DNA from: an uncultured Shinella sp. | GTDB lineage: Bacteria > Pseudomonadota > Alphaproteobacteria > Rhizobiales > Rhizobiaceae | Direction of reading: 5' to 3' | DNA: 5,862 nucleotides | Assembly: GCA_946886325.1 (NCBI GenBank) | Contig: CAMPIK010000175.1 | Coordinates: 1 to 5,862 of the forward strand | In this document: positions 1-5,323 of the stretch, in pieces | Layout of the letters: each line of letters starts with the position of its first letter | Numbering within the stretch: the first letter of the stretch is position 1 | Program-made: the position numbers and the translations under genes | Notes under the pieces: model-generated | What the model saw: the letters and a program-made list of their open reading frames with translations, nothing else | What the model was told of the DNA's origin: nothing | Database searches by the model: none

Positions 1-1
1 C

Positions 2-889
2 CTACTCGGCGGCTGCCGCCACCGGGTGCACTTCCTTCATGTAGTCGTTCATCAGCGTCTCGCAGATGGTCGCCGGCGTGAAGCGGTGGGGGCCGATTTC
101 GGAGACGGGGGTCACTTCGGCGGCCGATCCCGTCAGGAAGCATTCGCTGAAATCCGACAGTTCCTCCGGCATGATCGCGCGTTCGACGACCTGGTAGCCG
201 CGGCGCTTGGCGAGTTCGATCACCGTGCGGCGGGTGATGCCGTCGAGGAAGCAGTCGGGCACCGGCGTGTGGATGACGCCGTCCTTGACGAAGAAGATGT
301 TGGCGCCGGTCGCCTCGGCCACCCGGCCGCGATAGTCGAGCATCATCGCATCCGCATAGCCCTTGGCTTCCGCCGCGTGCTTGGAGATGGTGCAGATCAT
401 GTAGAGGCCGGCGGCCTTCGATTTCGACGGCGCCGTCATCGGGTCGGGGCGGCGGTATTCGGCGATGTCGAGGCGGATGCCCTTCAGCTTTTCGGCCGGG
501 TTGAAATAGCTGCCCCACTGCCAGATGGCGATCGCGACATTGATGCGGTTGTGCTGGGCGGAGACGCCCATCATCTCCGAACCGCGCCAGGCGATGGGCC
601 GCACATAGGCTTCCGAAAAGCCCTGCCGCTTCAGGAGCTCGACGCTTGCGGCGTCCAGTTCGGCGACGCTGTAGGGGATGGTGAAGCCGAGGATCTCGGC
701 GGACTTGTGCAGGCGCTGGTTATGCTCGGTCAGCTTGAAGATGCGCCCGCCATAGGCGCGCTCACCCTCGAAGACGGCGCTTGCATAGTGCAGGCCGTGG
801 GTCAGCACGTGGATCTTGGCATCCTTCCAGTCGACGAACTCGCCGTTGAACCAGATCTGCCCATCCAGTTGATCGAAGGGAACTGCCAT
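2..889 (-). CDS. ilvE: Branched-chain amino acid aminotransferase (class IV PLP enzyme)
   Basis: A 295-residue cytoplasmic enzyme that would move the amino group between glutamate and the 2-oxo acids of leucine, isoleucine and valine, the last step of their synthesis. The class IV aminotransferase fold spans nearly the whole chain. The PLP-binding lysine is Lys158 in SKSKAAGLY, matching the KAGGNY lysine of E. coli IlvE. Further family marks are EATGANIF (192-199, with Glu192 near the PLP pyridine), the phosphate-binding DGITR (216-220) and FLTGSAAEVTPV (251-262). The reading frame stays open upstream to 1039, but the ATG at 889 is chosen because GGAGGA lies 7 bases before it and family homology starts at MAVPFDQLDG. 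Length is close to the E. coli enzyme (309). The TAG stop is complete at the window edge. D-amino acid aminotransferase and aminodeoxychorismate lyase share the fold, but the motifs fit IlvE best. It is transcribed away from the MarR gene. Confidence 0.95.
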   Translation of the reverse strand: MAVPFDQLDGQIWFNGEFVDWKDAKIHVLTHGLHYASAVFEGERAYGGRIFKLTEHNQRLHKSAEILGFTIPYSVAELDAASVELLKRQGFSEAYVRPIAWRGSEMMGVSAQHNRINVAIAIWQWGSYFNPAEKLKGIRLDIAEYRRPDPMTAPSKSKAAGLYMICTISKHAAEAKGYADAMMLDYRGRVAEATGANIFFVKDGVIHTPVPDCFLDGITRRTVIELAKRRGYQVVERAIMPEELSDFSECFLTGSAAEVTPVSEIGPHRFTPATICETLMNDYMKEVHPVAAAAE

Positions 890-896
890 GATGTTT

Positions 897-902
897 TCCT
901 CC
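897..902 (-). promoter_or_regulatory. Shine-Dalgarno of ilvE
   Basis: GGAGGA on the minus strand, 7 bases before the ATG at 889. It decides the start codon: the frame could extend 50 codons upstream to 1039, but no comparable site precedes those starts. A small hairpin, GGCGC-aacg-GCGCC (minus strand, 916 to 903), abuts this site directly on its 5' side. Confidence 0.75.
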
Positions 903-1048
903 GGCGCCGTTGCGCCATATCTTGTTTTGATCCGCCCGTCGGATAGGGTCTGGCGGGTTTTTCCGAGAATAATCCGGATTGGAGTTCGGGGAAACACCGC
1001 ATATCGTGCGGAAAATCCTGTGACCCGGCACACCGCCATACGACCGGA

Positions 1049-1077
1049 ACGCTAGCAGGGGGCTTAATTTATGTCAA
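1049..1077 (-). promoter_or_regulatory. Putative sigma-70 type promoter for ilvE
   Basis: Minus strand: a perfect -35 TTGACA (1077 to 1072), a 17-base spacer and a weak -10 TAGCGT (1054 to 1049, three of six consensus bases including the key T, A and final T). The start of transcription would fall near 1042, giving ilvE a leader of about 150 bases. The leader shows no obvious branched-chain-residue-rich leader peptide, so attenuation of the classical kind is not supported. The -35 box is embedded in the inverted repeat at 1070-1090. Confidence 0.5.
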
Positions 1078-1090
1078 TAAACCTGACATA
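1070..1090. promoter_or_regulatory. Inverted repeat, candidate MarR-family operator
   Basis: TATGTCA, 7 bases, TGACATA: a perfect 7-base-arm palindrome spanning 21 bases, in a short AT-rich island within GC-rich DNA. It lies 32 bases before the chosen MarR start. Its left arm shares bases with the -35 box facing ilvE (1072-1077), and its right end runs into TATTAT (1089-1094), a possible -10 for the MarR gene, although no good -35 is spaced to it. MarR dimers usually bind palindromes of about this size next to their own gene, so autoregulation and control of ilvE are plausible. That is inference from position and symmetry only. Confidence 0.5.
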
Positions 1091-1122
1091 TTATGCCGAA
1101 AATTTCGCGGGGAAGGCATGGC

Positions 1123-1629
1123 ATGAAAGGAAATGACAACGTGGCACGATCGACGCCGGAGAAGCGTACCGCCACCGAGTTCTTCGAAGACGCGATGACC
1201 GGCAGCGGGCAGATCGACTTCGAGATCATCGAATCCTTCTTTTTCGCCTATCGCGACTTCGTCTCCGATCCGGATGCGATCCTCGCCAAGAGCGGTTTCG
1301 GCCGGGCGCATCACCGTGTGGTGCACTTCGTCAACCGGGAGCCGGGCATGACGGTCGCCGACCTTCTCGACACGCTGCGGATCACCAAGCAGAGCCTTGC
1401 GCGCGTGCTGAAGCAACTGGTCGATTCCGGCTATATCCAGCAGGTGGCCGGCCCCGAGGACCGGAGGCAGCGCAAGCTCTATCCGACGCGCGCCGGCCGC
1501 GAACTGGCGCTTGCCCTTGCCGAGCCCCAGTCGCGACGCATTGCGCGGGCGTTCCACGGCATGTCGCAGGACGAGCGCCGCGCGGTGACGCGTTTCCTTG
1601 CCGGCATGCGCGATCCCGAAGACCTGTGA
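1123..1629 (+). CDS. MarR-family winged-helix transcriptional regulator (PetP-like)
   Basis: A 168-residue DNA-binding protein of the MarR family, which act as dimers and are often released from DNA by small ligands. The helical N-terminal part (about 31-58, IDFEIIESFFFAYRDF) would form the dimer interface. The winged helix spans about 60-125, with recognition helix ITKQSLARVLKQLVDSGYI (87-105) and the typical charged wing GPEDRRQRKLYPTRAG (110-125). A C-terminal helix completes the dimer region. The ATG at 1123 follows GGGGAAGG by 6 bases. A GTG at 1141 with AAAGGAAA upstream is a rival giving 162 residues, and an ATG at 1093 lies too close to the predicted promoter. The family match starts only around residue 16, so it does not settle the choice. 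It is divergent from ilvE and upstream of an OmpR-type regulator, an order like petP-petR of Rhodobacter capsulatus. The ligand and regulon cannot be read from the sequence. Confidence 0.88.
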   Translation: MKGNDNVARSTPEKRTATEFFEDAMTGSGQIDFEIIESFFFAYRDFVSDPDAILAKSGFGRAHHRVVHFVNREPGMTVADLLDTLRITKQSLARVLKQLVDSGYIQQVAGPEDRRQRKLYPTRAGRELALALAEPQSRRIARAFHGMSQDERRAVTRFLAGMRDPEDL

Positions 1630-1651
1630 ACCCGACCTCGATCCGCCATCA

Positions 1652-1691
1652 AGGCCGACCGGTCGCAATCTCGCCATCGGCCTGACCGATG
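1652..1691 (+). other. Overlapping hairpin-forming inverted repeats after the MarR gene
   Basis: Three symmetric elements share this stretch: AGGCCGA (1652-1658) pairing with TCGGCCT (1677-1683), the palindrome CGACCGGTCG (1656-1665), and CATCGG-cctga-CCGATG (1675-1691). The first and last pairings use the same bases and exclude each other. No T-run follows on the plus strand, so this is not a clear intrinsic terminator. It could be a weak transcription end for the MarR gene or a regulatory leader; in GC-rich DNA it could also be chance. Confidence 0.3.
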
Positions 1692-1724
1692 AGGTGGGCG
1701 GATTAACCCTCGTGTCGATTGTCG

Positions 1725-1753
1725 TTGGCATCGCGCGGCGGGCGGTCTAGATT
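1725..1753 (+). promoter_or_regulatory. Putative promoter of the response regulator operon
   Basis: TTGGCA (1725-1730, five of six matches to the -35 consensus), a 17-base spacer and TAGATT (1748-1753, four of six matches to the -10). Transcription would begin near 1760, leaving a leader of about 77 bases before the ATG at 1837. This suggests the two-component genes have their own promoter and need not rely on read-through from the MarR gene 207 bases upstream. Confidence 0.5.
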
Positions 1754-1836
1754 TGCAATTCAGGTCGATGATGGCGATCCGGCCGCTCATGAGCGCAGCC
1801 GGCCGCCGGGAGACCGAGATCCTGGGACAGAACGGA

Positions 1837-2538
1837 ATGACAGCAGCCCCTATGCCTTCGGACGATGCAGCGCATCTGCTGGTGGTGGATGACGACAGGC
1901 GCATCCGCGAACTCCTCAACCGGTATCTGGCCGACCAGGGGTTTCGCGTCACCGTCGCCGGCGATGCCGACGAGGCGCGCCGCAAGCTCCAGGGGCTGGA
2001 TTTCGACCTGATCGTGATGGACGTGATGATGCCGGGCGAAAGCGGGCTGGCGCTGACCCAGAGCCTGCGCGCCATCAAGACGGTGCCGATCATCATGCTG
2101 ACCGCCCTTGCCGAGTCGATGGCGCGCATCGAAGGGCTGGAGGCAGGCGCCGACGACTACCTGCCGAAACCGTTCGACCCGCGCGAACTGGTGCTCAGAA
2201 TCAACAATATCCTCAAGCGCAATGCGCCGCCGTCGACCCCGAAGATCGAGCAGGTCATGTTCGGTCCCTACACGTTCTCCATCGTGCGCAAGGAACTGAA
2301 GCGCGGGGGCGATGCCGTCCGCCTGACGGACCGGGAGCAGGAGATCATGCTGCTCTTTTCGACGCGGGCGGGCGAGACCATCCCGCGCCACGAACTGATC
2401 GGCGAGGAGACGGATGTCGGCGAACGCACGATCGACGTCCAGATCAACCGGCTGCGGCGCAAGATTGAAGACGACCCATCGAACCCTGTCTGGTTGCAAA
2501 CCGTGCGGGGAATCGGCTACCGGCTGAGTGTCGAATAG
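1837..2538 (+). CDS. OmpR-family response regulator (CenR/PetR-like)
   Basis: A 233-residue cytoplasmic transcription factor switched on by phosphorylation. The receiver domain (about 13-128) has all key residues: acidic pair Asp18 and Asp19 (LLVVDDD), phosphoacceptor Asp62 (IVMDVMMPG), Thr89 (MLTA) and Lys111 (LPKPF). The OmpR-type winged helix (about 135-232) ends in GERTIDVQINRLRRKIEDD (196-213, recognition helix) and LQTVRGIGYRL (220-230, wing). The length is typical. The ATG at 1837 is chosen because receiver homology begins about 13 residues later; its ribosome site is weak. In-frame starts upstream (TTG 1753, ATG 1771, ATG 1789) overlap or closely follow the predicted promoter and would add an unusual N-terminus. 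The kinase gene begins 45 bases downstream and is the likely partner. The sequence recalls CenR of Caulobacter and Brucella (envelope control) and PetR of Rhodobacter; which name fits needs a tree. No petABC (cytochrome bc1) genes follow here, unlike in Rhodobacter. Confidence 0.93.
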   Translation: MTAAPMPSDDAAHLLVVDDDRRIRELLNRYLADQGFRVTVAGDADEARRKLQGLDFDLIVMDVMMPGESGLALTQSLRAIKTVPIIMLTALAESMARIEGLEAGADDYLPKPFDPRELVLRINNILKRNAPPSTPKIEQVMFGPYTFSIVRKELKRGGDAVRLTDREQEIMLLFSTRAGETIPRHELIGEETDVGERTIDVQINRLRRKIEDDPSNPVWLQTVRGIGYRLSVE

Positions 2539-2583
2539 AATAGAACAGCCAAACGTGAGCAAGACGACCGAAACGGCAGACTG

Positions 2584-3966
2584 ATGACGACCTTCGAGAC
2601 ATTCAAACGGGAGATAGAGCGCGCTCCGGCCTCCGGCTGGCGGCGCGTCGGGCGCTGGCTGCGCCGGCAACTCCCGACCGGTCTCTATGCGCGGTCGCTG
2701 TTGATCATCATCATTCCGATGGTCATCCTGCAATCGGTCATCGCCTTCGTCTTCATGGAACGGCACTGGCAGCTCGTGACGCAGCGCCTGTCGACGGCTG
2801 TCACCCGCGACATCGCGGCGATCATCGACATCATCGAGACCTATCCGCAGGATACGGATGATGCCGAGATCATTCGCATCGCGCGCGAAAAACTCGATCT
2901 CAACATCGCGATCGACAAGGGCGACGAACTGCCGCCGCCGCGGCCAAAGCCGTTCTTCTCGATCCTCGACCAGATATTGAGCGACGAGATCACCCGGCAG
3001 ATCCGCCGGCCCTTCTGGATCGATACGCTCGGCGACAGCAAGCTGGTCGAAATCCGCATCCAACTCGAGGGCGAGGTGCTGCGCGTCTATGCCTGGCGAA
3101 GCCACACCTATGCCTCCAACACGCACATCTTCCTGCTCTGGATGGTCGGCACGTCGCTCGTCCTGCTGACGATCTCGATCCTCTTCCTGCGCGGGCAGAT
3201 CCGGCCGATCCTGTCGCTCGCGCGGGCTGCCGAGAGCTTCGGCAAGGGGCAGAAGATGCCCGAGGACTTCGCGCCGCGCGGCGCCGACGAGGTCAGGCGC
3301 GCAGGCCTCGCCTTCATGCTGATGCGCGAGCGGATCGAGCGGCAGATGGAGCAGCGCACGGCGATGCTCTCCGGCGTCAGCCATGACCTTCGCACTATCC
3401 TGACGCGCTTCAAGTTGCAGTTGGCGCTGGTCGGCGACAATCCCGACCTCGACGGCCTCAACAAGGATGTCGAGGACATGCAGGTCATGCTGGAAGGCTA
3501 TCTTGCCTTCGCGCGCGGCGAGTCCGAGGAGGATGTCGGCCGCCTCAAGCTGAGCGAGCTCTTCGCCAAGCTGGAGATGGAGGCGGAGCTCAGCCAGAAA
3601 GTGCTGACGAGCGCGATCCAGGGCGCCGACGAAGTGCTCGTCCGGCCCAACGCCTTCACCCGGCTCGTCACCAATCTCGCCTCCAATGCGCTGAACTATG
3701 CCGGCAAGGTGCATATCGAGGCGCGCCACGGCGCCAAATGGCTGACGATCACGGTCGACGACAACGGTCCGGGCATTCCCGAGCGCTCCCGCGACGATGT
3801 CTTCAAGCCCTTCTTCCGGCTCGACGAGGCGCGCAATCTCAATGCATCCGGAACGGGCCTCGGTCTTGCGATCGCCCGCGATATCGCCCGCAGCCATGGC
3901 GGCAACGTCACGCTGTCCGACAGTTCGCTGGGCGGCCTGCGGGCGACGATCCGCATCCCGGCCTGA
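2584..3966 (+). CDS. Membrane sensor histidine kinase (EnvZ/CenK-like), partner of the upstream regulator
   Basis: A 460-residue inner-membrane kinase expected to phosphorylate, and perhaps dephosphorylate, the regulator encoded just upstream. In order: a basic cytoplasmic N-terminus (1-37), TM1 (about 39-58), a periplasmic sensor region of about 120 residues with a proline-rich patch PPPRPKPF (117-124), TM2 (about 182-203), HAMP (about 204-256), a DHp domain with H-box SHDLRTILTR (His267), and an ATPase domain. The ATPase boxes are N (Asn364 and Asn368), G1 DDNGPGIP (392-399), F FKPFFRLD (407-414) and G2 GTGLGLAIA (423-431). All catalytic boxes are intact, so it should be active. The oddity is Ile271 where the usual H-box has proline (HDLRTPL). 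The ATG at 2584 has a weak ribosome site and no better in-frame start is nearby. The DUF1349 gene follows after 23 bases. The signal sensed is not evident. Confidence 0.93.
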   Translation: MTTFETFKREIERAPASGWRRVGRWLRRQLPTGLYARSLLIIIIPMVILQSVIAFVFMERHWQLVTQRLSTAVTRDIAAIIDIIETYPQDTDDAEIIRIAREKLDLNIAIDKGDELPPPRPKPFFSILDQILSDEITRQIRRPFWIDTLGDSKLVEIRIQLEGEVLRVYAWRSHTYASNTHIFLLWMVGTSLVLLTISILFLRGQIRPILSLARAAESFGKGQKMPEDFAPRGADEVRRAGLAFMLMRERIERQMEQRTAMLSGVSHDLRTILTRFKLQLALVGDNPDLDGLNKDVEDMQVMLEGYLAFARGESEEDVGRLKLSELFAKLEMEAELSQKVLTSAIQGADEVLVRPNAFTRLVTNLASNALNYAGKVHIEARHGAKWLTITVDDNGPGIPERSRDDVFKPFFRLDEARNLNASGTGLGLAIARDIARSHGGNVTLSDSSLGGLRATIRIPA

Positions 3967-3989
3967 CCAAGCCCCTGGAGATTTTCAGC

Positions 3990-4565
3990 ATGACGCTTCG
4001 CGACATGACGTGGATGAACGAGCCGCCGTCCTGGCAGGTCGAGGGCGATCGTCTCACCGCTACCAGCGGCGCCGAGACGGATTTCTGGCAGGGAACCTAT
4101 TACGGATACCGGACCGACAGCGGCCATTTTTTCCATGCCGAACGGGAAGGCGATTTCACGCTGGAGGCGACCTTCTCCGGGCGGTACGAAACGCTCTACG
4201 ACCAGGCCGGGCTGATGATCCGGCGGGATGCGGCGACATGGATGAAATGCGGGGTCGAACTGACGGATGGCGCCCTGCATTTCAGCGTCGTCGTCACCGT
4301 TGGACAGTCCGACTGGTCAGCCTTCGAGATCGGCCATGCGTTCAAGAGCGTGACGACCCGCGTGACGCGCAACCGGGATGCGCTCTTCATCCAGTATCGC
4401 ACGGACGCGATGCAGGCGTTCCGCATGGCGCGTCTCGCCTATTTCCCGCCGGAGCTTGAGACGGTCTCGGCCGGACTGATGTTCTGTTCGCCGAAGCGCG
4501 CCGGTTTCGAGGCGACATTTGCCGGCGTCGCGCTGACAGAGCCTGTGTCGCGCGATATTCACTGA
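3990..4565 (+). CDS. DUF1349 domain protein (concanavalin A-like fold)
   Basis: A 191-residue protein without signal peptide or membrane segment, so probably cytoplasmic. Nearly the whole length matches what I recall of the DUF1349 family, predicted to form a concanavalin A/lectin-like beta sandwich. Landmarks are DFWQGTYYGY (31-40), YDQAGLMIR (70-78), WMKCGVE (84-90), SDWS (107-110) and AGLMFCSPKRAGFEATF (161-177). The family carries the label 'regulation of enolase protein 1', which comes from a yeast relative; no enzyme activity is established that I can name, and I infer none here. The ATG at 3990 follows GGAG by 9 bases. The frame stays open back to 3738, but that part overlaps the kinase and reads as shadow sequence. 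It begins 23 bases after the kinase stop, so it is most likely in the same transcript. Its product might bind a sugar or modify the kinase output, but this is speculation. Confidence 0.85.
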   Translation: MTLRDMTWMNEPPSWQVEGDRLTATSGAETDFWQGTYYGYRTDSGHFFHAEREGDFTLEATFSGRYETLYDQAGLMIRRDAATWMKCGVELTDGALHFSVVVTVGQSDWSAFEIGHAFKSVTTRVTRNRDALFIQYRTDAMQAFRMARLAYFPPELETVSAGLMFCSPKRAGFEATFAGVALTEPVSRDIH

Positions 4566-4570
4566 ACCGG

Positions 4571-4584
4571 CTGCCTCGCGGCAG
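4571..4584 (+). repeat. Short hairpin after the DUF1349 gene
   Basis: CTGCC-tcgc-GGCAG begins 5 bases after the DUF1349 stop codon. It has a 5-base-pair stem and a 4-base loop. No T-run follows on the plus strand, so it is at most a weak transcript end or a 3' stabilising hairpin for the regulator-kinase-DUF1349 message. Confidence 0.3.
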
Positions 4585-4589
4585 ATCAT

Positions 4590-4614
4590 AAAAAAACCCG
4601 GCATCGCTGCCGGG
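4590..4614 (-). terminator. Intrinsic terminator of the cold-shock gene
   Basis: On the minus strand: CCCGGCA-gcga-TGCCGGG (4614 to 4597), a perfect 7-base-pair GC-rich stem with a 4-base loop, followed directly by seven T (4596 to 4590). It starts 27 bases after the cold-shock stop codon. Read from the plus strand the same hairpin is followed by CTTCAACG rather than a T-run, so it would stop transcription from the convergent DUF1349 side only weakly. Confidence 0.85.
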
Positions 4615-4641
4615 CTTCAACGTGAATCGTCTGCAGTGGCC

Positions 4642-4857
4642 TCAGCCGTCGATCTGCAGGTTGACCGCCTTCGGGCCCTTGCCGCGGCGATCAGGTTCCG
4701 TGTCGAAGCTCACCTTCTGATTCTCGGAAAGTCCGTTCAGGCCGGAAGCCTGTACGGCAGAGATATGTACGAAAATATCCGCACCACCGTTGTCCGGCTT
4801 GATGAAGCCAAAGCCCTTTTCGGTGTTGAAGAATTTTACAGTGCCAGTTTCGGCCAT
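4642..4857 (-). CDS. Cold-shock domain protein (CspA family)
   Basis: A 71-residue single-domain nucleic-acid chaperone that binds single-stranded RNA and DNA in the cytoplasm and melts RNA structure. The five-stranded OB fold fills the chain. RNP1 is KGFGFI (14-19) and RNP2 is DIFVHI (27-32), preceded by the family-typical [12 protein letters not shown]. The length is that of CspA proteins (about 70). The ATG at 4857 has AAGGA (4870 to 4866) 8 bases upstream. The gene ends in an intrinsic terminator and has a promoter-like sequence about 190 bases upstream, so it is probably monocistronic with a long leader. Alphaproteobacteria carry several csp paralogues, not all cold-induced, so I do not assign a number or letter. 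It converges on the DUF1349 gene with a 76-base gap. Confidence 0.95.
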   Translation of the reverse strand: MAETGTVKFFNTEKGFGFIKPDNGGADIFVHISAVQASGLNGLSENQKVSFDTEPDRRGKGPKAVNLQIDG

Positions 4858-5038
4858 GCGTCAGGTCCTTTTCTCTCTGCCCGTTTTGGCGGCGGACAGC
4901 ATACAGTTTTGCCCCGAAGGGCGTGAGGCAGGCAGTTCTCGAATTTTGAGGAAAGGGTCCTGTTTACCGCAGCCAGCCATTCGCATTGTCCATGAGGACA
5001 TGCGGTCTAGGCTACCCGGAATTTTTCGCGTCTCCGGC
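4858..5038 (-). promoter_or_regulatory. Long 5' leader of the cold-shock gene
   Basis: If transcription starts about 7 bases after the TATAAT at 5050-5045, the message carries a leader of about 180 bases. That is in the range of the cspA leader of E. coli (about 160), which folds differently in the cold. Within it is GCCC-TTCG-GGGC (minus strand, 4922 to 4911), a stem capped by the very stable UUCG tetraloop, about 55 bases before the start codon. A CCGGA/TCCGG pairing is possible near the 5' end. Short frames inside show no family resemblance. Thermosensing is inference. Confidence 0.45.
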
Positions 5039-5044
5039 GCGCTA

Positions 5045-5071
5045 ATTATAGAGGTCTTCCCATGCTCGCAA
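5045..5071 (-). promoter_or_regulatory. Putative promoter of the cold-shock gene
   Basis: Minus strand: a perfect -10 TATAAT (5050 to 5045). Upstream is TTGCGA (5071 to 5066) with a 15-base spacer, or TTTGCG with 16, a partial match to TTGACA. An imperfect palindrome, TTGCCCG-aa-CGGGagCAA (5073-5090), lies just upstream of the -35 and could be a protein-binding site. No other strong promoter was seen closer to the gene. Confidence 0.55.
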
Positions 5072-5319
5072 ATTGCCCGAACGGGAGCAAGAGTGCTGTG
5101 TTTATTTTGAATTGGCAAGCAAAAGTTTTCCGCGTCGCCGCGGTTGCCTCAATCTGGTCAAATTGCGAGCGATTGCCAAAATTTCCCGCAGCATTGCGGG
5201 TAAACCTGCTTGTTTTTGCATAATTTATATTGGTCGGCGCAGCCCTTCGCGACAGCAACGGCATGCAATAACCGGGCCGCGCGCTGGTGTTACCGCCAGG
5301 CGGCCAGTCACTCGGCCAG
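5051..5319. other. Stretch without a recognisable gene, with short hairpins
   Basis: Between the cold-shock promoter and the EamA stop codon there is no convincing gene. Short frames exist on both strands (for example 5073-5351 plus and 5264-5046 minus) but lack ribosome sites and any family likeness. The stretch is more AT-rich than its surroundings, notably at 5101-5130 and 5205-5232. It contains CCGCG-tcgc-CGCGG (5130-5143), CCCGCA-gcat-TGCGGG (5185-5200) and a separated pair TTGGCAA (5112-5118) with TTGCCAA (5173-5179). Read on the minus strand both hairpins are followed by three or four A then TTTT, so they may be weak ends for the EamA message. No tRNA-like sequence was found. Confidence 0.5.
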
Positions 5320-5323
5320 TCAC
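5301..5323. repeat. Tandem 11-base repeat over the EamA stop codon
   Basis: CGGCCAGTCAC occurs at 5301-5311 and again at 5313-5323, one base apart (period 12). The minus-strand stop codon TGA of the EamA gene lies in the second copy, and because the period is a multiple of three the first copy supplies a second in-frame TGA four codons later. It looks like a small local duplication. Confidence 0.7.

Noticed and set aside
26..946. A 306-codon frame on the plus strand opposite ilvE
   Set aside because: It is the antisense shadow of ilvE: rich in His, Asp, Arg and Gly, no recognisable family, and it runs past the ilvE start into the control region.
890..1039. N-terminal extension of IlvE by 50 residues
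   Set aside because: The extension is open but covers the leader, lacks family similarity, and would bypass the strong GGAGGA site before the ATG at 889.
890..1040. Leader-peptide attenuation upstream of ilvE
   Set aside because: No short frame with a run of Leu, Ile or Val codons and no terminator-antiterminator pair was seen in the leader.
1747..3897. A 716-codon open frame on the minus strand across the response regulator and kinase genes
   Set aside because: It lies opposite two well-supported genes and runs across their boundary. Its composition is rich in Asp, Glu, Arg, Leu and Ala with no domain likeness, as expected for the complement of GC-biased codons. No ribosome site supports it.
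3738..3989. N-terminal extension of the DUF1349 protein into the kinase gene
   Set aside because: The extra 84 residues are Arg, Gln and Pro-rich shadow sequence overlapping the kinase ATPase domain, and a good ribosome site precedes the ATG at 3990.
4790..5110. A 106-codon plus-strand frame opposite the cold-shock gene and its leader
   Set aside because: It starts antisense to a certain gene, has no family likeness and no convincing ribosome site.
4861..5118. An 85-codon minus-strand frame upstream of the cold-shock gene
   Set aside because: It covers the predicted promoter and leader, has no domain resemblance, and its start lies upstream of the TATAAT.
5185..5200. Hairpin CCCGCA-gcat-TGCGGG as a firm terminator of the EamA gene
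   Set aside because: On the minus strand the stem is followed by AAATTTTGG rather than an immediate T-run, and it lies 120 bases after the stop. It is kept only as a weak possibility.
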